Assembly (NCBI GenBank): GCA_015655565.1
Contig: JAATEU010000429.1
Coordinates: 1-6,766 of the forward strand
Source of the DNA: Clostridiales bacterium
Lineage (GTDB): Bacteria > Bacillota > Clostridia > Lachnospirales > Lachnospiraceae
Reading direction: 5' to 3'
Length of the DNA stretch: 6,766 nucleotides
The notes below the pieces were generated by a model. The model was not told the origin of the DNA. It was given only the letters and a program-made list of their open reading frames with translations, and did no database searches. The first letter of the stretch is position 1; the number at the start of each line of letters is the position of its first letter. The translations under genes and the position numbers were made by a program. This document shows positions 1-6,089 of this stretch, piece by piece.

Positions 1-466
1 ATATGAGATTCTGGAGGGAATAACGAATGACGAAGAACTTGATATGACCTTTGAATTTACTAAAAGTATATATGATGTCAAAAAAATATTAAATGATTTG
101 GCAAAAGGTCTGGCAGATAAACTTAACTCCATGTCAAAATATTCAAGAGTGATTAATGATGCAATTGATTATATTTTGAAAAATTATAGCGATCCTGCTC
201 TTAGTATTCAGAAAATTGCTGATTATATGCGGCTTTCTGCAACTCATTTAAATGTTTTATTTAAACAGGAAATGAAAGTTACTTTAAAACAGTACTTAAG
301 TAATTTAAGAATGGAAAAAGCAAAAGCATTTTTAGAAAATGAACATTATAATGTCTCGGAAATAGCCGGATTGTGCGGGTACACCAATGCGAATTATTTT
401 GCAAAAGTTTTTAAGGAAAGTATAAATCTAACACCTTTAGAATTTAGAAAACAGAGGAATATATGA
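1..466 (+). CDS. AraC-family DNA-binding protein, C-terminal part; probable YesN-like response regulator (5' partial)
   Basis: The reading frame is open from base 2, so the gene begins upstream of the window; 154 codons are visible. The last 100 or so residues form a typical AraC/XylS double helix-turn-helix domain. Counting from the Met at 44, the first HTH lies around residues 54-76 (LSIQKIADYM...) and the second around 103-126, with the family-typical IAGLCGYTNANYFAKVFK stretch and a closing TPLEFRK. The Met at 44 is unlikely to be the true start, because the frame stays open upstream and no ribosome binding site precedes it. The stop overlaps the next start as ATGA, so it is translationally coupled to the histidine kinase. 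That pairing is the main reason to call it the response regulator of a two-component system; the receiver domain would lie outside the window and is inferred. It probably activates the downstream importer genes. Confidence 0.88.
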   Translation, partial: YEILEGITNDEELDMTFEFTKSIYDVKKILNDLAKGLADKLNSMSKYSRVINDAIDYILKNYSDPALSIQKIADYMRLSATHLNVLFKQEMKVTLKQYLSNLRMEKAKAFLENEHYNVSEIAGLCGYTNANYFAKVFKESINLTPLEFRKQRNI

Positions 467-2220
467 AACATTTAATAAATTGGTTTCACGACCTGGCATT
501 ATATAAAAAAATCACATATATGGTTATTATTGCCGGAATTATCCCAATCAGCATACTTACTGTGATATTTGCATTTCGTTTAAAGAGCAGTTCCGTCTAT
601 TTACAGATGTATATGCTGGATAAAGGGTATGATCAAACGTATCAGTCCATAGATGCCTTTTTACTTCGTATGTATAATACCGCAACTTTAGCTGCGGTCA
701 ATGAACCGATTCGTTCGGCGCTTAAATCAAAGGATTTCAATTTATCGGTTGTTGAAGAACTGATGCAATTTGAGGGCGTTTCATCATTTACGTATACATT
801 AGAACTAAATATGGATGAAGTTAATATCCTTTATTATATTGATGATTCATTTTTGGTGGCAAATAGTCATAATTCAAGATATCGTACCATCCCGTATATG
901 AAAGAACAAAACTGGTATGAAACATTGACTGACAGGAATGGAATTCCCACCTGGGTAGTTATGGATGAACGCAGCCGGTATGGTAAGGCGGCAACCTATT
1001 TTGGAACAGTAAGAACCTTATGGGATGACAATGATTATACCAATTCCTTAGGGGCTGTTGCCGTATTGACAGATGTTGACACCATTGAGAGAATGCTGAT
1101 TACATCTTTGGAAGAACAGGTATTTTATTTAGAAACAGCAGATGGAAAGGTGATTGGAACGAATGAAAACTATAAAAAATACGAGAGCCTTTTTGAGGAT
1201 TTTAATATAATTTCCTCAACAAAATTCCAGGAAGCAGGATTTAACGGTATCCAATATTTTGTAAGAAAAATGGCTGTTGATAATACTAACTTATATTTTA
1301 CATCAATAGTTCCAAAATCATCGTTATATTCGGATACCTTTACGGCAACCAGGGAAATGATTTTGTTGTACCTGCTTGTTTGTCTTTTGCTGTTTGTTTT
1401 AACAGTATTTATTTCGAAACCAATTACGGGCAGAATCAAGCTTTTAGATAAAAATATGAAGGAGGACGGTAAACTTTTAAAGCTGGAGGTAGAACCGCAT
1501 AAGGATGAAATAGGACGATTAATTACACGTTATAATAATATGGTCATAAGAGTGGAAGATTTATTGGAAGAACAGTTTATGATGGGGCAGGAAAAGATGG
1601 GGGCCGAACTGAAAGCTTTACAATCCCAAATAAACCCTCATTTTCTTTACAATACATTAGATATGTTAAATTGGATGGCCAGAAAAAATGAAACAGGAAA
1701 CATTCAGGCTGCATTGCAGGCTATGTCGGCCTTCTACCGAATGGCTCTAAGCAAAGGGTCGGATATTATTCGAATTGAAGATGAGCTCCATATGTGTGAG
1801 GCATATATTAAAATTCAATCCATGCGGTTCAAAGGTAAGATACAATTTGAATTTGATGTTCAGCCTGATATTATGGAATATTTAATACCCAAAATTACTT
1901 TACAGCCTTTTATTGAAAACTCTATTATACATGGAATTAATGAAAAAACAGATGGAAGAGGCGTGATTGTTTTAAATGGCTGGCTGGAAGATGACAGGAT
2001 TATATTGAGTGTTACGGATGATGGAACAGGAATGGAAAAAGATAATAAAAATCTAAATAACCCGAAAGGGAGCCGGTATGGTATGGGTAATATAGAAAAA
2101 CGTTTGAATTTGTTTTATGGAGAGGAAATTAAATTGCAAATTGATAGTTCAATGGGAATCGGAACCTGCGTTTCTATTAATATTCCCATGCGAAAGGGAG
2201 GAGATAACAATGGCGGGTAA
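463..2220 (+). CDS. YesM-like sensor histidine kinase
   Basis: This 585-residue membrane kinase probably autophosphorylates on His and passes the phosphate to the AraC-type regulator encoded just upstream. In order: a short cytoplasmic N-terminus; transmembrane segment at about 17-38; a large extracytoplasmic sensor region at about 40-297, of the size expected for a double Cache domain; a second transmembrane segment at about 299-318; a HAMP linker at about 319-373 with the DEIGRL motif at 348; the His_kinase (PF06580-type) motif QINPHFLYNTLDML with His393 as phosphoacceptor; and a HATPase domain with the N-box PFIENSIIHGI (Asn486), DDGTGM at 519-524 and YGMGN at 539-543. All catalytic motifs look intact and the length is normal for the family. 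The start ATG overlaps the regulator stop by 4 bases, with AGAGGA at 453-458 as ribosome binding site. The 3' end overlaps the next gene by 11 bases. The ligand cannot be told from sequence; a sugar is likely from context. Confidence 0.95.
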   Translation: MKHLINWFHDLALYKKITYMVIIAGIIPISILTVIFAFRLKSSSVYLQMYMLDKGYDQTYQSIDAFLLRMYNTATLAAVNEPIRSALKSKDFNLSVVEELMQFEGVSSFTYTLELNMDEVNILYYIDDSFLVANSHNSRYRTIPYMKEQNWYETLTDRNGIPTWVVMDERSRYGKAATYFGTVRTLWDDNDYTNSLGAVAVLTDVDTIERMLITSLEEQVFYLETADGKVIGTNENYKKYESLFEDFNIISSTKFQEAGFNGIQYFVRKMAVDNTNLYFTSIVPKSSLYSDTFTATREMILLYLLVCLLLFVLTVFISKPITGRIKLLDKNMKEDGKLLKLEVEPHKDEIGRLITRYNNMVIRVEDLLEEQFMMGQEKMGAELKALQSQINPHFLYNTLDMLNWMARKNETGNIQAALQAMSAFYRMALSKGSDIIRIEDELHMCEAYIKIQSMRFKGKIQFEFDVQPDIMEYLIPKITLQPFIENSIIHGINEKTDGRGVIVLNGWLEDDRIILSVTDDGTGMEKDNKNLNNPKGSRYGMGNIEKRLNLFYGEEIKLQIDSSMGIGTCVSINIPMRKGGDNNGG

Positions 2221-3772
2221 AAAAACCGTATATGGGATTGGGCTATTATTTATAACATTTATACTATTAGGATGCAGTAAGAAAGAGTTGGAATTGTCCT
2301 CGGCAATTGATAAGGAAGATATTGTTACCTTAAGAGTTTTGAATATAGGAACTCCTCCGGCCGATGGGATGGATGATTTTTACAATCAGCTGGATGCCGT
2401 AACGATTCCGGATCTGAGCTGTATTGTACGTTTTGATTTTATACCTTGGGGAGACGAACGTAATCAAATAAACATAGCAATTGCATCGGGAGAATATGAT
2501 TTTATACCAGGCGGCGTATTTTCTGACTATTTCATTATGGCTTCAAAGAATGCATTCATAAATCTTTATGATTATATGCCTCTTGTCCCGGAATTAGAAA
2601 GCCATTATAAAAAATTCCGGGAGGATTATCTTAATAATTATGAAATTGACGGAAAATTATATGGGCTTCCGCAATATAATGTAGAAGCAATATCTAATTC
2701 CGGCCAGGGCTTTTTTTACAGGGAGGATTTGCAAAAGGAATGGGAGCTGCAGCCGGTGACTGATTTTGAAACTATGGAGGCATATTTATATCGTGCAAAA
2801 GAGGAGGAACGATATCAGGATTATCCTCTGATTACAGATAACCGTATCTGGACAAGTTTGTGGAATATAATAGCCGGAAGTAAGTATCTGGAAGTTGACA
2901 GCATATTCAGTACTCCTTATGTTGTAGTATCTGCTGATAATCCCACAGAACCTGTCAGCAGGTTTGAAACTCCTGAATTTAAACAAATTTTAGAAATCGT
3001 GAAGCAATGGTATGATGACGGCATATTGGAATCGTCTATTTTAGTGGCCTCCGGTAATGAGGGATTACGGGGGGCTGAAATGATGAAGCAAGATCAAAAA
3101 CCTTGTGAAACGAATACAACTTTCTGGGTAATGAACCGTAATTTTATCCCGGAATTATATGAAGTTAATCCAAACTGGGAATTTGAATATTACGATTATT
3201 TACTGGAGAATGCACCGGCATATCTGATAACCAATACATCCAATACGGTAACTTCGATATCAAGTAAGAGTAATAATAAGGAGATTGCAATCCGTTTCCT
3301 TGAAAAAGCACATACAAATCAAACTTATTATGATTTACTCTGTTACGGTGTAGAAGGTATCCATTATAATATCATTGATTCCTATATTAATTATGCAGGT
3401 ATAAAAGCAGACAATATATTTCCCGGATGGAATGGAATCGGGGATTATTATATGGGATATGAGTCCCAATCAGTTAATTCCCAATGGCAAACCCGGGTTG
3501 TTGAAAGGGAAGAGAAAAAAAGAGAAAAACTTGCAGCAGATGCGCCTTATTATCCACTGGATGGATTTAATATGGATACCTCGAATATTTCTAAAATTTA
3601 TGAGTCGATGGACGAGATACTTATAAGATATTTGCAGCCGTTGTACTGCGGGGTAACGGATGATATTCAGGGGGATTATGATTATGCGGTTCAACTTCTT
3701 AAGGAAGCCGGACTTGATGAATATAGGAAGGAAGTCAGACGTCAGTTAAAGGACTTTAAAGCTAAAAATTAA
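2210..3772 (+). CDS. Lipoprotein extracellular solute-binding protein, LipO/DUF3502-like
   Basis: A 520-residue protein exported and anchored outside the membrane. The N-terminus is a lipoprotein signal peptide: Lys4-Lys5, a hydrophobic stretch at 7-20 and a lipobox LLGC with Cys22. The body resembles large carbohydrate-binding proteins of CUT1 ABC importers: IASGEYDFIPGG near the N-lobe, DGKLYGLPQYN, and YREDL. The C-terminal third carries the LipO/YtcQ-type signature YDLLCYGVEGIHY (374-386), GFNMDTSN (from 452) and a final AGLDEYRKEVRRQL helix, as in DUF3502 proteins. The ATG at 2210 is chosen because GGGAGGAG at 2196-2203 is well spaced and because the signal peptide begins there; the in-frame ATG at 2117 would add 31 residues ahead of the signal. 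It overlaps the kinase gene by 11 bases and is followed by a terminator, so it is expressed with the two-component genes. It may supply ligand to the importer or act as a sensory co-receptor. The substrate is unknown. Confidence 0.9.
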   Translation: MAGKKTVYGIGLLFITFILLGCSKKELELSSAIDKEDIVTLRVLNIGTPPADGMDDFYNQLDAVTIPDLSCIVRFDFIPWGDERNQINIAIASGEYDFIPGGVFSDYFIMASKNAFINLYDYMPLVPELESHYKKFREDYLNNYEIDGKLYGLPQYNVEAISNSGQGFFYREDLQKEWELQPVTDFETMEAYLYRAKEEERYQDYPLITDNRIWTSLWNIIAGSKYLEVDSIFSTPYVVVSADNPTEPVSRFETPEFKQILEIVKQWYDDGILESSILVASGNEGLRGAEMMKQDQKPCETNTTFWVMNRNFIPELYEVNPNWEFEYYDYLLENAPAYLITNTSNTVTSISSKSNNKEIAIRFLEKAHTNQTYYDLLCYGVEGIHYNIIDSYINYAGIKADNIFPGWNGIGDYYMGYESQSVNSQWQTRVVEREEKKREKLAADAPYYPLDGFNMDTSNISKIYESMDEILIRYLQPLYCGVTDDIQGDYDYAVQLLKEAGLDEYRKEVRRQLKDFKAKN

Positions 3773-3787
3773 TATTGTAATTATGTT

Positions 3788-3816
3788 GGCTGTGCGGAAG
3801 ATGTACAGCCTTTTTT
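3788..3816 (+). terminator. Rho-independent terminator after the solute-binding protein gene
   Basis: The arms GGCTGTGC (3788-3795) and GTACAGCC (3803-3810) form an 8-bp stem with one G-U pair and a 7-base loop, followed at once by TTTTTT (3811-3816). It sits 15 bases after the stop codon at 3772, where the regulator-kinase-binding protein transcript would end. The last three T bases belong to the putative inserted element that follows (see the repeat feature). Confidence 0.85.
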
Positions 3817-3851
3817 ACTTTATAGGAAATTGCGTCCTATAAAGTAAAAAA
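3811..3851. repeat. Perfect 17-bp inverted repeat (hairpin A)
   Basis: The arm TTTTTTACTTTATAGGA (3811-3827) is exactly complementary to TCCTATAAAGTAAAAAA (3835-3851), with the 7-base loop AATTGCG. The outer A/T bases overlap the T-tract of the preceding terminator. The structure is symmetrical, so it could also end weak transcription on the minus strand, but the stem is AT-rich. It forms the left end of the larger element. Confidence 0.9.
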
Positions 3852-3871
3852 CACTCCGCTGAGGATGCACA

Positions 3872-3914
3872 TGACGCGCTATAGGAAGATTGTCACTGAA
3901 GTGACAGCGCGTCA
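3872..3914. repeat. Two-part GC-rich hairpin with a one-sided bulge (hairpin B)
   Basis: The outer arms TGACGCGCT (3872-3880) and AGCGCGTCA (3906-3914) pair over 9 bp. Inside, GTCAC (3892-3896) pairs with GTGAC (3901-3905) around the loop TGAA. The left side carries an unpaired stretch containing the ATAGGAA motif at 3881-3887. Position 3906 can pair in either the inner or the outer helix. No T-run follows, so it is not a terminator. Confidence 0.85.
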
Positions 3915-3918
3915 GCGC

Positions 3919-3944
3919 AGAGTTTGCTTTGCAAACTCTTTCTT
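3919..3944. repeat. 9-bp hairpin followed by a broken T-run (hairpin C)
   Basis: AGAGTTTGC (3919-3927) and GCAAACTCT (3931-3939) pair perfectly around a TTT loop, and TTTCTT follows. It resembles a weak second terminator on the + strand and could catch transcripts reading through the first one. It belongs structurally to the larger element, so the terminator reading is only possible. Confidence 0.7.
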
Positions 3945-3985
3945 AATGTAATAGGAAAGTTCTCCGAACGTCCCTATTACATTAA
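3943..3985. repeat. Perfect 13-bp inverted repeat with nested stem (hairpin D)
   Basis: TTAATGTAATAGG (3943-3955) pairs exactly with CCTATTACATTAA (3973-3985). The 17-base loop holds a smaller stem, GTTC (3959-3962) with GAAC (3966-3969) around TCC. The core ATAGGAAA...GTCCCTAT resembles hairpin A's ATAGGAAA...GTCCTAT, so the two ends of the element appear related. It forms the right end of the element. Confidence 0.88.
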
Positions 3986-4024
3986 AAGCCTTTCAGTTTA
4001 AAAATTACCCGAAATCTAGTTTTG

Positions 4025-4059
4025 TTACTCTACTAAAGAGTACAGGAGTAAGTTAAAAT
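4025..4059 (+). promoter_or_regulatory. Repeat cluster and possible -10 box upstream of the importer operon (candidate regulator site)
   Basis: TTACTC (4025-4030) is inverted against GAGTAA (4046-4051). TACTCT (4026-4031) is also inverted against AGAGTA (4037-4042), and GAGTA repeats directly at 4038-4042 and 4046-4050, so the pairings compete. TAAAAT at 4054-4059 could serve as a -10 box with no good -35, as expected for an activator-dependent promoter. The upstream terminator means the importer genes probably need their own promoter here. The symmetry is seen; its role as a target for the AraC-type regulator is inference. Confidence 0.35.
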
Positions 4060-4089
4060 TGATTTATAAAATATTGGAGGAACGTGTTT

Positions 4090-5061
4090 ATGGATAAAAC
4101 AGCGGATAAACTTAGGACAAAAAAGAAACACATGACCGTCAAAGAAGGTTTTAACGAGCTTTGGAAGAATAAGTTTTTCTATTTAATGATGCTGCCGGCT
4201 ATTATCTGGATTGCTATATTTAGTTATGGTCCTATGTATGGAATATTAATAGCTTTTAAGAAATTCAGTTATAAAGAAGGTATTTGGAAAAGTCCCCGGG
4301 CTGATTTTTATGGATTTGGTAACTTTAGATTTCTTTTTAATTATAAAGGGATTAAGCAGGTATTTTTTAACACTATATTTTTAAACCTTTTATTCCTGTT
4401 TTTTATGACTGCGGTATCTGTTATTTTAGCTCTGATGTTTGTAGAGATAAAGAATAAAAAGTATAAAAGAATTACACAATCGATTGCCATATTGCCGTAC
4501 TTTGTATCCTGGGCAGTAGCGGCAATGTTTTTATCAGCTTTTATCGGTATTAATTCAGGCATTGTCACAAAAACCATAGAGTCATTAACCGGCAATAAAA
4601 TTGCATTTTATAACTCGCCGAAATATTGGCCGGCAATTCTGGTCTTATTAAAAATCTGGCAGGGGGCAGGATATGGAACAATTGTTTATATTGCTGCAAT
4701 TACGGGTTTTGATCCGGGAATGTATGAAGCGGCCAGAGTTGACGGAGCAACAAGGTTCCAGCAGATACGGTTTATTACATTACCGCTGTTAAAAACAACG
4801 ATTATTTTACTTACCATAATGGGCATAGGAGGTATCTTCCGGGGAGACTTTGGTATGATTTATGCTTTGGTTGGAGACAACTCACAATTGTACTCTACTG
4901 TGGATGTTATTGATACTTTTACATACCGGGCATTAAGAGAGCTGGGAAATCTCGGAATGAGTACGGCAACAAGCTTCTTCCAGTCGGCAGTGGGATTTAT
5001 TATGGTTTATACGACCAATGCAATAGCCCGTAAAGTGGAACCTGATTCAGCAATTTTTTAA
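4090..5061 (+). CDS. LplB-like carbohydrate ABC transporter permease (CUT1)
   Basis: A 323-residue integral membrane protein, one of two subunits forming the importer's channel. About six hydrophobic segments are visible, roughly at 29-50, 89-117, 129-151, 180-204, 233-250 and 293-310. The cytoplasmic EAA loop that docks the ATPase is intact: EAARVDGATRFQQIRFITLP from Glu213 to Pro232, with the conserved Gly219. The N-terminal PMYGILIAFKKF and the VDVIDTFTYR stretch near 271 are typical of the LplB family. The ATG at 4090 is preferred because GGAGG at 4076-4080 lies 9 bases ahead; the GTG at 4084 is in frame but only 3 bases from that site. The next permease starts 17 bases downstream, so the two are co-transcribed. 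The solute is unknown; LplB relatives carry oligosaccharides or sugar derivatives. Confidence 0.94.
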   Translation: MDKTADKLRTKKKHMTVKEGFNELWKNKFFYLMMLPAIIWIAIFSYGPMYGILIAFKKFSYKEGIWKSPRADFYGFGNFRFLFNYKGIKQVFFNTIFLNLLFLFFMTAVSVILALMFVEIKNKKYKRITQSIAILPYFVSWAVAAMFLSAFIGINSGIVTKTIESLTGNKIAFYNSPKYWPAILVLLKIWQGAGYGTIVYIAAITGFDPGMYEAARVDGATRFQQIRFITLPLLKTTIILLTIMGIGGIFRGDFGMIYALVGDNSQLYSTVDVIDTFTYRALRELGNLGMSTATSFFQSAVGFIMVYTTNAIARKVEPDSAIF

Positions 5062-5078
5062 TACTTAGGAGGGACGAA

Positions 5079-5984
5079 ATGGCAGTTGTCAGTAATAAAA
5101 TAAAAATTTCCAAACAGGATAAAATACTTCAGATAATATGTATCGCAGTTGTCTTTTTATTTTGTATCCTGTGTATAATACCATTTCTATTAATTATAGG
5201 AGGGAGCCTTGATAAAGAAGCAAACATTACAAAATATGGCTACTCTATCATTCCAAAGACTTTTAGTCTGGAGGCATATACGGTATTATTTAAGGATTCT
5301 ACCATATACAAAGCATATGGCACTACGGTTTTCACTACAGCAGCCGGAACACTTTCGGCAATGTTATTAACGGTAATGATGGCCTACCCATTGGCACAAA
5401 AAAGATTAAAATTCAGAACTCCAATCACATTTTTCGTATACTTTACAATGCTTTTTGGCGGTGGACTGGTACCTACGTATTTATTAATATCAAAGTATTT
5501 AAACCTGAGCGATAAGATTTGGGTACTCATAATACCCATTATGTTCAGTGCGTGGAATATGTTCCTGATGCGTAATTTTTTCTCAGGAATACCTGGTGAA
5601 TTATCGGAATCGGCAAAGATAGACGGAGCAAACGATTTTCAAACTTTATTTCAAATTATACTCCCCGTTTCTAAACCGGGAATGGCGACAATCAGCATGT
5701 TTTATGCTTTAGGGTATTGGAATCAATGGTATAATGCAATGCTATATCTTGGTAATAACAGCAGAGATATTTTTCCGCTTCAATATTTAATCATGGATTT
5801 AACAAGATCTACGGATGCCTTGAAAGAGATGGCTAAATTTACAGGTATTGCTGTTGTCAACCTGCCTGACAGTACACTTAAAATGGCGACTACTTTGGTA
5901 ACAATCGGTCCGATTATTTTACTTTATCCGTTTGTACAAAAATATTTTACGCAAGGGTTAACGGTAGGATCGATTAAGGGGTAA
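5079..5984 (+). CDS. YtcP/LplC-like carbohydrate ABC transporter permease (CUT1)
   Basis: A 301-residue integral membrane protein, the second channel subunit and partner of the permease just upstream. Hydrophobic segments are visible near 17-41, 82-105, 115-138, 147-166, 203-224 and 267-286. The EAA loop runs from Glu177 to Pro196 (ESAKIDGANDFQTLFQIILP), with Ser in place of the first Ala, a common variant, and Gly183 kept. The FGGGLVPTYLL stretch near 126 and the C-terminal QGLTVGSIKG ending are hallmarks of the YtcP/LplC group. AGGAGGG at 5067-5073 gives a strong ribosome binding site. No ATPase gene follows within the window; relatives generally share an MsmX-type ATPase encoded elsewhere. 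No terminator is visible after the stop, so transcription probably continues into the second binding-protein gene. Confidence 0.94.
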   Translation: MAVVSNKIKISKQDKILQIICIAVVFLFCILCIIPFLLIIGGSLDKEANITKYGYSIIPKTFSLEAYTVLFKDSTIYKAYGTTVFTTAAGTLSAMLLTVMMAYPLAQKRLKFRTPITFFVYFTMLFGGGLVPTYLLISKYLNLSDKIWVLIIPIMFSAWNMFLMRNFFSGIPGELSESAKIDGANDFQTLFQIILPVSKPGMATISMFYALGYWNQWYNAMLYLGNNSRDIFPLQYLIMDLTRSTDALKEMAKFTGIAVVNLPDSTLKMATTLVTIGPIILLYPFVQKYFTQGLTVGSIKG

Positions 5985-6042
5985 ACAAAACATTCAAAGT
6001 GCTTTCGCTTAAAGATGAACCGGATGGCACACTGTTAATTTG

Positions 6043-6063
6043 ATATTTGGAAAATTCAAATAT
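6043..6063. repeat. Small AT-rich hairpin between permease and binding-protein genes
   Basis: ATATTTG (6043-6049) and CAAATAT (6057-6063) pair perfectly around a 7-base loop, 10 bases before the ribosome binding site of the next gene. No T-tract follows, so it is not a terminator. Hairpins at such positions can set relative expression of binding protein and permeases by shielding RNA ends; that role is speculative here. The rest of 5985-6089 shows nothing else that can be supported. Confidence 0.45.
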
Positions 6064-6089
6064 ATATAATTTTAAGGAGGAGACTTATA

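Larger units (their letters stand above)
3814..3986. repeat. MITE-like structured intergenic element with flanking 7-base direct repeats
   Basis: A non-coding block of about 173 bases built almost wholly of inverted repeats. It is flanked by identical AGCCTTT copies at 3807-3813 and 3987-3993, which look like a target-site duplication. The ends are imperfect inverted repeats: left TTTACTTTATAGG, and right, read on the other strand, TTTAATGTAATAGG. Inside are four hairpins listed separately, and the motif ATAGGAA occurs three times in the same direction (3822, 3881, 3951). The stretch 3852-3920 is about 57% GC by hand count, well above the AT-rich surroundings, which suggests a separate origin. 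No ORF of useful length is seen, so it would depend on a transposase elsewhere. Alternatives are a REP-like intergenic repeat or a transcribed RNA structure. The hairpins are directly visible; mobility is inference. Confidence 0.6.

Noticed and set aside
27..47. Short ORF (ATG at 27, six codons) preceded by GGAGGG at 13-18
   Set aside because: It ends almost at once and lies inside the open AraC-type reading frame; the GGAGGG is explained as coding sequence.
1170..1439. Minus-strand ORF of 89 codons within the kinase gene
   Set aside because: It lies opposite a well-supported domain-bearing gene, with no recognisable protein features; the same holds for the minus-strand frames at 2786-2986, 3470-3694, 4341-4595 and 6056-6352, and for the + frame at 3432-3626.
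2117..2209. In-frame upstream ATG that would lengthen the first binding protein by 31 residues
   Set aside because: It would put a non-signal extension ahead of a clear lipoprotein signal peptide, while ATG 2210 has a well-spaced GGGAGGAG.
3822..3961. CRISPR-like array from the three ATAGGAA copies
   Set aside because: The copies are only about 10 bases long, spaced 59 and 70 bases apart, and embedded in hairpins; there are no regular spacers or cas genes.
4084..4089. GTG start for the LplB-like permease
   Set aside because: It lies only 3 bases after GGAGG; ATG 4090 has normal spacing of 9 bases.
6040..6070. TTGATA and a perfect TATAAT (6065-6070) as a promoter for the second binding protein
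   Set aside because: Spacing is 19 bases and the start of transcription would fall inside the ribosome binding site at 6074-6080, so the transcript would lose it. The TATATA at 6063-6068 has 17-base spacing but nearly the same problem.
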